11,676 bases of DNA from contig JAFUBJ010000005.1 of the NCBI GenBank assembly GCA_017460265.1, positions 1 through 11,676 of the forward strand, in the 5' to 3' direction. The stretch is from Atopobiaceae bacterium (GTDB taxonomy: Bacteria > Actinomycetota > Coriobacteriia > Coriobacteriales > Atopobiaceae). The first letter of the stretch is position 1. The number at the start of each line of letters is the position of its first letter. The notes below the pieces were generated by a model. It saw only the letters and a program-made list of their open reading frames with translations. It was not told where the DNA came from and made no database searches. Positions 1 through 6,898 of the stretch are shown here, piece by piece. A program made the position numbers and the translations under genes.

Positions 1-56
1 AGTCAGCCTGACTCACAAGGGAGTATCCCCTTCGAGTCAGTATCCCCTTCGAGTCA
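1..56. repeat. Cluster of GAGTCA inverted motifs with a 17-bp tandem repeat
   Basis: Positions 23-39 and 40-56 are two perfect head-to-tail copies of a 17-bp unit (GTATCCCCTTCGAGTCA). The first copy is also the right arm of an imperfect hairpin. CTGACTC at 8-14 pairs with GAGTCAG at 34-40, and AAGGG at 17-21 pairs with CCCTT at 28-32. A smaller palindrome, AGTCA-GCC-TGACT, occupies 1-13. Neither strand shows a T-run after these structures, so they are not obvious terminators. The repeat continues to the window edge, so its full size is unknown. It may be a short intergenic repeat element; no function can be assigned. Confidence 0.75.
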
Positions 57-59
57 CAG

Positions 60-92
60 AAAAGCGCCCCTCGGTACATCCCAAGGGGCGCT
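60..92 (-). terminator. Rho-independent terminator after the double-glycine peptide gene
   Basis: Arms 63-74 and 81-92 form a 12-bp GC-rich stem with one mismatch (72/83) around a 6-nt loop. Read on the minus strand, the stem ends in GGGGCGC and is followed by TTTTC (63-59). It begins 23 nt after the TAA stop at 115-117, so it is well placed to end the short transcript of the peptide gene. Confidence 0.85.
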
Positions 93-114
93 CATCGTGT
101 GCTGCGACTATCGC

Positions 115-378
115 TTACCAGATGGAGTCAAACTCGGCCATGTTCCTGTCGATGTCCTCCTGCGTGAAGCCAAGGCCAAACTCATTGAGCTTGGCAAAGA
201 CGTTCAGCATGTCGGCGCGGGCGGCCTCATAGGACATGCCCTTCTCCTTGTAGCCCGCAACCATGTCGGCAACGGTAATCTTCGTGGTCTCGCCGCCCAT
301 CAGGTCCATCATGCCACCAGCGACGCCCTCAAGAGCCTCATCGCTGATCTCGACGCCATCAAAAATCTTTCCAGACAT
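115..378 (-). CDS. Small protein with double-glycine-type leader (possible exported peptide precursor)
   Basis: The product is 87 residues. The N-terminus carries ISDEALEGVAGG (residues 11-22), which matches the classic leader of class II bacteriocins and many RiPP precursors: hydrophobic and acidic residues followed by Gly-Gly, cut by peptidase-containing ABC exporters. The predicted core (23-87) has no cysteine and is acidic. It contains a second GG at 28-29 and ends in Trp. It is predicted to be largely helical. I chose the ATG at 378 because AAAGGAAG lies 4 nt upstream; an in-frame start at 405 lacks this and would cut into a 5'-UTR hairpin. The gene stands alone, with its own 5' region and terminator. 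No modification enzyme, exporter or immunity gene is visible nearby. It could instead be a plain small cytoplasmic protein whose N-terminus resembles a leader by chance. That it is a gene is likely; the function is uncertain. Confidence 0.72.
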   Translation of the reverse strand: MSGKIFDGVEISDEALEGVAGGMMDLMGGETTKITVADMVAGYKEKGMSYEAARADMLNVFAKLNEFGLGFTQEDIDRNMAEFDSIW

Positions 379-382
379 TGTT

Positions 383-390
383 CTTCCTTT
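383..390 (-). promoter_or_regulatory. Ribosome binding site AAAGGAAG of the peptide gene
   Basis: This purine-rich site lies 4 nt before the ATG at 378 and fixes that start over the upstream in-frame codon at 405. Confidence 0.75.
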
Positions 391-399
391 CGGTCTGTG

Positions 400-418
400 C
401 CGCAAGCATTTCTTGCGG
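400..418 (-). other. Stem-loop in the 5' untranslated region of the peptide gene
   Basis: CCGCAAG (400-406) and CTTGCGG (412-418) form a perfect 7-bp stem with a 5-nt loop. On the minus strand it ends about 10 nt before the ribosome binding site. No T-run follows, so it is not a standard terminator. It could protect the mRNA 5' end or affect translation. No convincing -35/-10 pair was found in the rest of the 124-nt gap (379-502). Confidence 0.5.
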
Positions 419-502
419 TCTCTCTCGAACTGACAATACTACGTAGATGGAATGCCTTCCGTCTCAGTATGCCGAAAAAGTGTGCACTCCGTGTGAAAAC
501 GC

Positions 503-847
503 CTAGTACAGGATCAGCGCGATGAACTCCAGCGGCACGTCGCCCGTGTTTGCCAGCGCGTGCGTCTCACCGTCATTGCAGACGGTGGTGTCGCCAGGCC
601 CAACCTGCACGATGGTGCCGTTGTCGTTGTATTCGCCCGTGCCCGACAGAAAGTAGAAGATCTCGTTGTCGCCCTCGTGCTTGTGCTCGCCAATCGTGTT
701 TCCCGGCGGAAGGATCATGTGGTTGAACAGCCGACCCTTGCCGTACAGCTCGTCCACGCTCTCGCAGATCTTGTGCTGTTCGGTCTCACCATTTCCGCCC
801 CGGATGCACCTGAACTCGATGACCTGGTCTTCCTTCTTGCGAATCAT
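503..847 (-). CDS. Small single-domain cupin protein
   Basis: At 114 residues this is a one-barrel cupin of typical small size. Cupin motif 1 is visible around residues 53-71, with metal-ligand candidates His55, His57 and Glu62 and the closing Gly69-x-Gly71. Motif 2 is at about 84-100, with PGD, His96 and Asn100. All usual metal-binding positions are thus present, so it probably binds one divalent metal. The family covers sugar isomerases, dioxygenases and ligand sensors, so no substrate can be named. The ATG at 847 is preceded by GAGGAG about 7 nt away. It starts 21 nt after the stop of the iron-type alcohol dehydrogenase, so the two are probably co-transcribed and may act on related small molecules. 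No signal peptide is seen; it should be cytoplasmic. Confidence 0.87.
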   Translation of the reverse strand: MIRKKEDQVIEFRCIRGGNGETEQHKICESVDELYGKGRLFNHMILPPGNTIGEHKHEGDNEIFYFLSGTGEYNDNGTIVQVGPGDTTVCNDGETHALANTGDVPLEFIALILY

Positions 848-868
848 GTGCCACTCCTCTCAGTTTTC

Positions 869-1966
869 CTACACAAACAACGACTCGAGCAGAGCCCGTA
901 TGTCCTTGGTCGTAACGTCCGCACGCGTGTTGTTGACCGATCCGTTGCCCTCCCAACGCGGCAGCGCCGCCGCAATCTCCTCTGGTGTCATGCGGATGCC
1001 GAAGTCCGGCAGGCAGGCGCGAATAAGGCCGGCCAAGGTCTCTTCGTCAGAGCCAATCTCTGAATAGAACGCTGCGGCATAGGCAGCGTCGTAGCTGCGC
1101 ACGCACGAAAGCATGGCGGGAAGGAACGTTGCGCAGGCAAACCCATGGGCAACGCCGTAGTTCTCCGTAAGGTAGTAGCCCACGTTGTGCGGGAAGCACG
1201 TGCCCGTGGTGTTGATGGCAAGGCCACCCAGGATGGAGGCCTCGTAGAGCTGACGACGCATTTCGGCACCCAGCTCCTTGCCCAGCGCGGCGGCGGCAAG
1301 CGGCTCCATTGCAAGGCGTATGGCGCGCACCGCAAAGGCGCGAGATATCTCGTCCGCCTTGCGGCTGAAGTAGCTCTCAGCGGCGTGCGCCAACACGTCC
1401 ACACCGCACGAGAGCGTGACTGCGGGTGCGCACGTGTGCGTGTACCTGCTGTCCCCAAAGGCAACGGCAGCGTAAAGGCGGTCGTCGTGGATGCTGTGCT
1501 TGCGCGCAGCCACATCGGTGAGCACCGACACCTTGGTGACCTCGCTGCCGGTTCCCGCCGTGGTGCCCACGAGCACGATGGGCAGAGGGGCCTTCTCCCA
1601 TGCCTTGGCGTAGAAGCCCGCCTCGTCGAGCGAGGGGTTTGCCGCGAAGACGGCAACGGCCTTTGCCGCGTCAAGGGCTGAGCCGCCGCCAATGCCGCAG
1701 ATGAACTGGGCATCGTGCTCTGAGGCAAAGCGACCTGCCTCGGCGCACGCAGAGACAGGCGGGTTCTCGGTGACGCCGTCCCACACGACGTAGTCGATGC
1801 CAGCCTCCGCGAAAGCCTTGGCCACGTCATCCAACGCACCGCTGGCCTTGGCAGCGTGCTTGCTGGTCACCAGCTCACACGTGCTCCCCAACGCACAGAG
1901 CTCGCTCGCATGGAGCGCAACGCAATCTGACCCGGCATACAGGCGAGTCGGCATGAAGTAGTCCAT
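869..1966 (-). CDS. Iron-containing (group III) alcohol dehydrogenase
   Basis: This 365-residue protein belongs to the Fe-ADH/dehydroquinate-synthase-like superfamily and should reduce an aldehyde or oxidise an alcohol with NAD(P)(H) in the cytoplasm. The nucleotide-binding GGGSALDAAK is at residues 93-102 and GTTAGTGSE at 134-142. The four metal ligands are all recognisable: Asp190 and His194 in CGVDVLAHAAE, His260 in CFPH, and His274 in VAHG. Family members are usually about 380 residues, so the length is normal. I chose the ATG at 1966, which has AAGGGGG 8 nt upstream; the longer frame to 2083 adds 39 residues unlike the family and abuts the Hsp33 stop codon. Substrate (ethanol, 1,2-propanediol, butanol or a sugar-derived alcohol) cannot be told from sequence. 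It lies upstream of a cupin gene in the same transcription direction and is probably expressed with it. Confidence 0.92.
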   Translation of the reverse strand: MDYFMPTRLYAGSDCVALHASELCALGSTCELVTSKHAAKASGALDDVAKAFAEAGIDYVVWDGVTENPPVSACAEAGRFASEHDAQFICGIGGGSALDAAKAVAVFAANPSLDEAGFYAKAWEKAPLPIVLVGTTAGTGSEVTKVSVLTDVAARKHSIHDDRLYAAVAFGDSRYTHTCAPAVTLSCGVDVLAHAAESYFSRKADEISRAFAVRAIRLAMEPLAAAALGKELGAEMRRQLYEASILGGLAINTTGTCFPHNVGYYLTENYGVAHGFACATFLPAMLSCVRSYDAAYAAAFYSEIGSDEETLAGLIRACLPDFGIRMTPEEIAAALPRWEGNGSVNNTRADVTTKDIRALLESLFV

Positions 1967-1974
1967 CACAATCG

Positions 1975-1981
1975 CCCCCTT
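1975..1981 (-). promoter_or_regulatory. Ribosome binding site AAGGGGG of the alcohol dehydrogenase
   Basis: The site lies 8 nt before the ATG at 1966. It supports this start rather than the upstream in-frame codon at 2083. Confidence 0.65.
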
Positions 1982-2023
1982 CAGGCTATAACCTGCCCCA
2001 TCAGAGCATCTGAGAAATGGCGC

Positions 2024-2076
2024 AAAAGGGCGTTCCGCCCAGCGGGATGGGACGAGAATGGCTCGGCAAAGTGCCG
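2024..2076 (-). terminator. Two small GC hairpins after hslO, the second a weak terminator candidate
   Basis: In the 117-nt gap between hslO and the dehydrogenase, CGGCA-AAG-TGCCG (2064-2076) and GGGCG-TTC-CGCCC (2028-2040) each form a 5-bp stem with a 3-nt loop. On the minus strand the second is followed by TTTT (2027-2024). The stems are short, so termination would be partial at best; read-through from hslO into the dehydrogenase is possible. Confidence 0.35.
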
Positions 2077-2083
2077 CAGTCAC

Positions 2084-2995
2084 CTAATCCAGAAGGTCGC
2101 GCAGGGCATCGGGCTCCAGGCAGTGGCGCTTGCCACAAAAGTGGCAGTAGACCTCAGCGGACTCTTCGTGCTCGATCATGTCGAGCAGCGTCTCTCGTCC
2201 CAAGGCAGCCACGGCACGTCCCGCGCGCACATCGTCGCATCCGCAGTAGAATTCCGCCGGCACGACCTCGAGCTCCTGGTAATCCATGCCGGCAAGGATG
2301 TGCTCAAGCATGTCGGTGGGAGCCATGCCCGCCTCGAGCAGGTCGGTAACGGACGTCAACCCCGAAAGGTTCGCTTCGAGCTGGTCAACCACCTCATCGA
2401 GATGCCCCGGCATGAGCTGCACGATGAAGCCACCGGCTTGGCGAATGCTCGTGTCGGTATCCACCAGCACGCCGACCCCCACCGAGGTGGGAATCTGGTC
2501 GCTCACGGCAAAGTAGTAGGTCAGGTCCTCCCCTATCTCTCCCGACACCAGCTCCACCTGGCTGGAATACGGTACGGTACCCGGTCGGTCAATCACCACG
2601 GAAAGCGAGCCCGCACCAACGCCCGAGCCCACGTCAAGGTGCTCGTTGGGCCTAAGGGGCAGCCACACATGCGGGTGGTTCGCAAAGCCTTTGACCTGGC
2701 CTTTGTTGTTGGCAGTCACCGTCAGTCCGCCAATGGGGCCGTCACCTCGAACGCTCAGCGTGACAAGCTCATCGTCACTCTTGTACATGAGGCCCATCAT
2801 CTGGCCCGCCATCATGAGCCTGCCGAGCGCAGCGCTCACCAGCGGGCTAGTCCCGTGGTTCTCGTGGGCAACTTGCACCGTGTTCCGCGCGGTTATGGCA
2901 AAGGCGCGGACCATGCCGTCCGCCGCAGTGCCGCGCACGATGTGGTCATTCAGACGCACGCGCGCGTCATCAAAGTCAATGACGTCAGTGTTCAA
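2084..2995 (-). CDS. hslO: Hsp33 redox-regulated chaperone
   Basis: Hsp33 is a cytoplasmic holdase activated by oxidation. It binds zinc through four cysteines in the reduced state, and disulfide formation with unfolding exposes the substrate-binding surface. The 303-residue length is normal. The C-terminal CGC (Cys251, Cys253) and CHFC (Cys284, Cys287) give the full CxC...CxxC zinc switch. The N-terminal fold has typical Hsp33 stretches such as VRGDGPIGGL and the central GxL-rich segment. The start is TTG at 2995: it has GAGGGAA 6 nt upstream, no ATG or GTG fits the conserved N-terminus, and it lies 24 nt after the HPt stop. hslO is therefore probably the last gene of the GGDEF/EAL-HPt unit. 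The TTG start may lower its translation relative to the upstream genes. Confidence 0.96.
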   Translation of the reverse strand: MNTDVIDFDDARVRLNDHIVRGTAADGMVRAFAITARNTVQVAHENHGTSPLVSAALGRLMMAGQMMGLMYKSDDELVTLSVRGDGPIGGLTVTANNKGQVKGFANHPHVWLPLRPNEHLDVGSGVGAGSLSVVIDRPGTVPYSSQVELVSGEIGEDLTYYFAVSDQIPTSVGVGVLVDTDTSIRQAGGFIVQLMPGHLDEVVDQLEANLSGLTSVTDLLEAGMAPTDMLEHILAGMDYQELEVVPAEFYCGCDDVRAGRAVAALGRETLLDMIEHEESAEVYCHFCGKRHCLEPDALRDLLD

Positions 2996-3001
2996 AATCC
3001 G

Positions 3002-3008
3002 TTCCCTC
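3002..3008 (-). promoter_or_regulatory. Ribosome binding site GAGGGAA that decides the TTG start of hslO
   Basis: GAGGGAA lies 6 nt upstream of the TTG codon at 2995 within the 24-nt gap between the HPt gene and hslO. No ATG or GTG is available at a suitable distance. Confidence 0.65.
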
Positions 3009-3019
3009 GCGGATGAGCA

Positions 3020-3352
3020 TCATAGGGCGCAGTAGCGCTCCCATTCGCTCATGATCGTATCCATCAGCGGAGCGTAGTCTGTTTCGGTGCGGGCGCGCAG
3101 AAGTTCCGTTATTTCCTCAATCGGCTTCTGGACAGGCGTAATGGCGAGGTTGGCCAAGACGCCCTTGAGAGCGTGAGCCGCCTCGAAGGCCGTATCAAGG
3201 TCTCCCGTGTCCACGGCAGTCTTGAGCTTGTCAAATCCCTGCTCCGTCTTGATGGTCTCTGCCAGCTGCAGGTAGAAGGCTTCCATGCCCATGCACCTGC
3301 CAAGGCCCTCGTCTACGTTTGCGCCAAAAGCCCTCAGGTCGTCAAGTGTCAT
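3020..3352 (-). CDS. Stand-alone HPt (histidine phosphotransfer) domain protein
   Basis: The 110-residue product is an all-helical HPt domain. AAHALKG at residues 58-64 is the phosphorylation motif, with His60 as the phospho-acceptor and Lys63-Gly64 in the usual positions. HPt proteins pass phosphoryl groups between response-regulator receivers and hybrid kinases in the cytoplasm. The ATG at 3352 overlaps the TGA of the upstream gene in ATGA, so its translation is almost certainly coupled to that gene. The upstream protein begins with an intact receiver domain, which makes it the natural partner. No sensor kinase is encoded in the window, so the phosphate source must lie elsewhere. A short linker separates it from hslO. 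Confidence 0.9.
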   Translation of the reverse strand: MTLDDLRAFGANVDEGLGRCMGMEAFYLQLAETIKTEQGFDKLKTAVDTGDLDTAFEAAHALKGVLANLAITPVQKPIEEITELLRARTETDYAPLMDTIMSEWERYCAL

Positions 3353-6300
3353 CGCTTATCCTCCGTGCCTTCCTCAAGGCCCTTGAGCCGCTTCTTATCC
3401 TCATACATGGCAGCATCTGCCCGGCTGAACACGCTGGCAAAGGACGTGTCCTCTTCGGGATCCCACACGGCAAGGCCACCCGCAATGGATACGCCCCCTC
3501 CCATGCCCCTGCACCGCTTGTTATGGTCGGCAAGCATCTCCATGAGATCGTTGCGCGAATCGTAGTCGGCCCCAAAGAGAATGGCCACAAACTCGTCGCC
3601 ACCAATGCGGAATACCGGGCTGTGCTTGAACACGTCGCAGACCACGGTGCAGGCGTTCTTGATGTATTGGTCGCCCGTGGCATGGCCAAAGGTGTCGTTG
3701 ATCTGCTTGAGATCGTTAATGTCGCAGACGACCACCGCAAAGGGAGACTGCGTACCCTTGCCAATTGCCTGGTCTATGTCATGCTCCACACGCATATAGG
3801 CATGCTTGCTCTTGACGCCCGTGAGCGCATCCTGGTTGGCAATCCGCAAGGCACGCGCATGCTCCTGTTCGCGCTTGATCTGCTCGTCAACGTTGCTAAT
3901 GCCAATGACCACGTGATTGTCAGAGCGGTCCTCGATCCGTGTGGCCTTCATCTGCATGTACGACAGGTTGTCGTCAATCACCAGGCGATACGTGAGCGTG
4001 AAGGTGCTCTCCCGCTCGAGGGCGGCAAGCATGTTCTTCTTGGTATAGGCAGATAGCACGATGTCGGCGTCGTCTGGATGCACGAACTTCAATACCTCGT
4101 TAGTCATCATCTTGAAGAAGTCTTCGCCATCCGTCTCGATGTCGGCTCCATCATGCTGTGCAATCGGGTGGTACTCGACATAGTCATCCGACTCTGTGTT
4201 GATGTAGTAAATCTGAGAATAGTCCATTGCAAGCGCTTGAACGATGCTTGCGTAGGTAACCGCGTTTTGATGCTGGCCGAGCAGATTCTCGTTCCCTTGT
4301 TCCTTTTCCAAATTGCTCACGCTGACAATGAGGTGGTTTCCTCTCGTGCCGGCGACCAACGTAACCCTCAGACGATGCGGCACCTGCTTCCCGTCGACAA
4401 GCAATCGATAGGAAATCGCAACCACCGGTTGGCGCGAAAGCTTGACCAACAGACGGTCCTTGTCGAGCGCCCGCATGAGCAACTCTCTGTCTGCGGGATG
4501 GACGATTTGGCCAATGTTGTATACGCAATCCCCAAAGAAGTCGTTTCCGTCTATCTTGAGGCTGGCTCCGGCAAAAGAACCGCCCGTCCTGTACTCGTGA
4601 TAGGCTCCCGAGCTGACGTCTACGTAATAAATCGCCTCGATGCTGTCAGACATCGTTCGGGCAATGCTGCCAAAGTCGGGTTCGCTCATCTTGACGCTGG
4701 CATCTGCATCTTTGACCTGTTCATCGATATCGCTCACGCCAATGACGATGTGGTGGTCATCGTGCGTGTTGGCGCGCACGGCCTTCATGCTGTGCAATGT
4801 GCCACCATCCAGGGAGTCCACGCGATAGGCAATGACGAAGGGCTCCGATCCCGAAAGCCTGCCCAGCAGCTCCTCCTTTATCAGGAGGCCCTTGACATAG
4901 TCGCGGTCTTGGGGAGCGACCGCATCGAGGATGAGATGCTGAACGTCATCAAAGAAGTTGACGCCACTGCTCTCTATCTGAAGGTTCTCCTGCTTCCCCT
5001 GCGAGGTGAACTCGACGTAGTGGTTGCTGTTGGTATCCACGTAGTAGATGGCCTCGAAACCACTCGAGAGAGCATGCGTAATCTCACCAAAGGCCGAGTC
5101 GTGGTGACCGGTCACCTCTCGTGGGGTCTCGACCTCTGACGCAAAGCCATCCACGCCGTGGCGGATGCGCTCGATTATGAACTCCTCGTATTCCTCGGTG
5201 GGCACGGGACGAGAGAAGTAGTAGCCCTGCACAAAGTCGCAGCCCATCTCACGCAGGGCGACCATCTGATCCTCAGTCTCGACACCCTCCGCGATGACAG
5301 GGACGCACAGGTAGTCGGCAATGTCGATGATGACCTCGAGAATGCGTGTGTCTCTACGCCCGCTGAATGCGTTGCGGATGAACTGCATGTCGAGCTTGAT
5401 CGCATCGATAGGCAGCGTCGAAATCATGTTGAGCGACGAATAGCCCGTGCCAAAGTCATCCATCTCGATGCTAAAGCCGAGCCTCCTCAGGCGATTGACC
5501 GTCTCGACGATCTGCTCGGAGTCTTGCGTATACGCCGACTCCGTGATCTCAAGGAGCAGGTCGTGAGTGGAGAGGCCGTTCTCCTTCAGAATCTCGAGCA
5601 TGGTGTCCACCAGATGCGGATCGTACATGTCGATGCGTGACACGTTGACCGACACGGGGACCGAGAACCCCAGGCGGTCCTTCCAGTCCCTGATGCGAGC
5701 GGCAGTCTCGCGCCAGACGTACAGGTCAAGACGCTGAATGAGGCCATTGGTCTCAAAGAGCGGGATGAACACGCCCGGCGAGATCATCCCCAGCTTGGGA
5801 TGCTTCCACCTCACCAGGGCCTCCGCACTCGCAAGCACGGGAATCTCGGGATGCACGTCAAACTTGGGCTGGTAGAAGACCGTGAACTGCCGCTCCTTGA
5901 TTGCAGCGTCAAAGTTCTCGATGAGCTGCTCGGAATAGAGCTCCTTCTCGTGCAGAGCGTTGTCGTAGACGCCAATGCGCTTGGTGAAGCTCCCCTGCAC
6001 CGTGTCGGCAGCCATCTTAGCACGGTCAAAGCGCCGCTGGATCTCAAGCGCCTTGTCGACACAGGCATAGACTCCCATACGAAGCCACACGCGGTTCCCC
6101 TCGGAGCTTTCGCTGGCAAGGCGGACGGACGTGTCGTCGAGCAGCCTCTCGTAATCCAAGCCATGAGGACAGTAAACCATGAACGTGTCGGCCTCGCGAC
6201 GACAGACGATGCCATCACTGTCAAAGACCAATGCCCTCAGCGCCTCGCCGATGCTGCGAAGCAACTTGTCGCCGTACATCGTGCCAAAGCGCTCGTTGAT

Positions 6301-6858
6301 CATGTGAAAGTGGTTCACGTCGATGACGATGGCATCCATGTCGACGTTCTTGTGGTGCTGGTCATACTGCTCGGCATAGCGATAGAAGAATTCGCGGTTG
6401 TAAAGGCCCGTCAGCGTGTCGCGTTCCGTAGAGTTGATGATCTGACGGTCCTCGGAGAGCTCGATGGTCCTCAGCACGCGCGCCAGGATGACACCCGGCT
6501 GCGGGTAGGGCTTGGGAATGAAGTCCGTGGCACCAATGGTCAGGCACTCGATTTCGGAGTCCTGGTCGGAAGAGATGACGATGGCAGGAATCTGCGAGAT
6601 GGCAGGATCTGCCTTGGCAAGCTTGAGCATCTCAAGGCCACTCATGACCGGCATCATCAAGTCGAGCAGGATGAGCGATAGCGTGTCCTTGTTCTCGTAC
6701 ACCAGGTCAAGCGCCTCCTTGCCATTGGAGGCAAAAAGCAGCTCGTACGAGTCCTCAAGGACGGCTCTCAGCAGCTCGCGGTTGATAAACTCATCGTCGG
6801 CAACGAGGATCTGACGCTTCCCGTTGACCGAGTGGAATCTCTCGTGACTCTTCAGCAT
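3349..6858 (-). CDS. Receiver-GGDEF-EAL-PAS-like(x3)-GGDEF cyclic-di-GMP signalling protein
   Basis: This 1169-residue cytoplasmic protein has no membrane segment. An N-terminal receiver (about 15-135) has acidic pocket Asp21/Asp22, phospho-acceptor Asp66, Ser96 and Lys116. The first GGDEF domain (about 140-300) is degenerate: EADTF (222-226) replaces GGDEF. The EAL domain (about 310-565) keeps Glu346 in EAL, Asn405, Glu437, Asp467-Asp468, Lys488, Glu524 and Gln544, so c-di-GMP hydrolysis is expected. Three tandem repeats start at about 601, 740 and 880 (115-116 residues, pitch 139-140). Each begins IYYV/IN, has a central FF and V.P.D, and ends in a VIG(V/I)S(N/D)-type strand. They resemble the PAS-like sensor modules of Gram-positive GGDEF proteins. 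The C-terminal GGDEF (about 1006-1160) has intact GGDEF at 1086-1090 and no RxxD inhibitory site before it. The protein may therefore both make and degrade c-di-GMP. The ATG at 6858 has GGGAAAG 8 nt upstream. The gene leads an operon with HPt and hslO. Confidence 0.93.
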   Translation of the reverse strand: MLKSHERFHSVNGKRQILVADDEFINRELLRAVLEDSYELLFASNGKEALDLVYENKDTLSLILLDLMMPVMSGLEMLKLAKADPAISQIPAIVISSDQDSEIECLTIGATDFIPKPYPQPGVILARVLRTIELSEDRQIINSTERDTLTGLYNREFFYRYAEQYDQHHKNVDMDAIVIDVNHFHMINERFGTMYGDKLLRSIGEALRALVFDSDGIVCRREADTFMVYCPHGLDYERLLDDTSVRLASESSEGNRVWLRMGVYACVDKALEIQRRFDRAKMAADTVQGSFTKRIGVYDNALHEKELYSEQLIENFDAAIKERQFTVFYQPKFDVHPEIPVLASAEALVRWKHPKLGMISPGVFIPLFETNGLIQRLDLYVWRETAARIRDWKDRLGFSVPVSVNVSRIDMYDPHLVDTMLEILKENGLSTHDLLLEITESAYTQDSEQIVETVNRLRRLGFSIEMDDFGTGYSSLNMISTLPIDAIKLDMQFIRNAFSGRRDTRILEVIIDIADYLCVPVIAEGVETEDQMVALREMGCDFVQGYYFSRPVPTEEYEEFIIERIRHGVDGFASEVETPREVTGHHDSAFGEITHALSSGFEAIYYVDTNSNHYVEFTSQGKQENLQIESSGVNFFDDVQHLILDAVAPQDRDYVKGLLIKEELLGRLSGSEPFVIAYRVDSLDGGTLHSMKAVRANTHDDHHIVIGVSDIDEQVKDADASVKMSEPDFGSIARTMSDSIEAIYYVDVSSGAYHEYRTGGSFAGASLKIDGNDFFGDCVYNIGQIVHPADRELLMRALDKDRLLVKLSRQPVVAISYRLLVDGKQVPHRLRVTLVAGTRGNHLIVSVSNLEKEQGNENLLGQHQNAVTYASIVQALAMDYSQIYYINTESDDYVEYHPIAQHDGADIETDGEDFFKMMTNEVLKFVHPDDADIVLSAYTKKNMLAALERESTFTLTYRLVIDDNLSYMQMKATRIEDRSDNHVVIGISNVDEQIKREQEHARALRIANQDALTGVKSKHAYMRVEHDIDQAIGKGTQSPFAVVVCDINDLKQINDTFGHATGDQYIKNACTVVCDVFKHSPVFRIGGDEFVAILFGADYDSRNDLMEMLADHNKRCRGMGGGVSIAGGLAVWDPEEDTSFASVFSRADAAMYEDKKRLKGLEEGTEDKR
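3874..5058 (-). repeat. Three tandem PAS-like coding repeats inside the c-di-GMP gene
   Basis: Approximate nucleotide limits are 4711-5058, 4297-4641 and 3874-4221. Repeats 1 and 3 are the most alike at their ends (HHIVIGVSDIDEQVK against NHVVIGISNVDEQIK); repeat 2 has diverged (LIVSVSNLEKEQ). This indicates internal duplication of a sensor module followed by divergence. Similarity is at protein level only. Confidence 0.75.
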
Positions 6859-6884
6859 GGCTCAGTCTTTCCCGCTTCGTGGCT

Positions 6885-6898
6885 CAGGCAGCTGCCTG
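6885..6898. promoter_or_regulatory. 14-bp perfect palindrome upstream of the c-di-GMP operon
   Basis: CAGGCAGCTGCCTG is self-complementary over all 14 bases. It lies 26 nt before the start codon at 6858, inside the 147-nt gap 6859-7005. It could be an operator for a dimeric regulator or a short hairpin in the leader. I saw no convincing -35/-10 pair to place it relative to a promoter. Confidence 0.35.

Noticed and set aside
379..405. 9-residue N-terminal extension of the peptide gene
   Set aside because: It would include the ribosome binding site of the ATG at 378 and begin inside the 5' hairpin.
97..525. Plus-strand open frame opposite the peptide gene
   Set aside because: It runs antisense through the peptide gene, its leader and the intergenic region, and the translation looks like the complement of real coding sequence.
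1967..2083. 39-residue N-terminal extension of the alcohol dehydrogenase
   Set aside because: Family members begin near MDYFMPTRLY, that ATG has a good ribosome binding site, and the extension contains small hairpins and a possible terminator.
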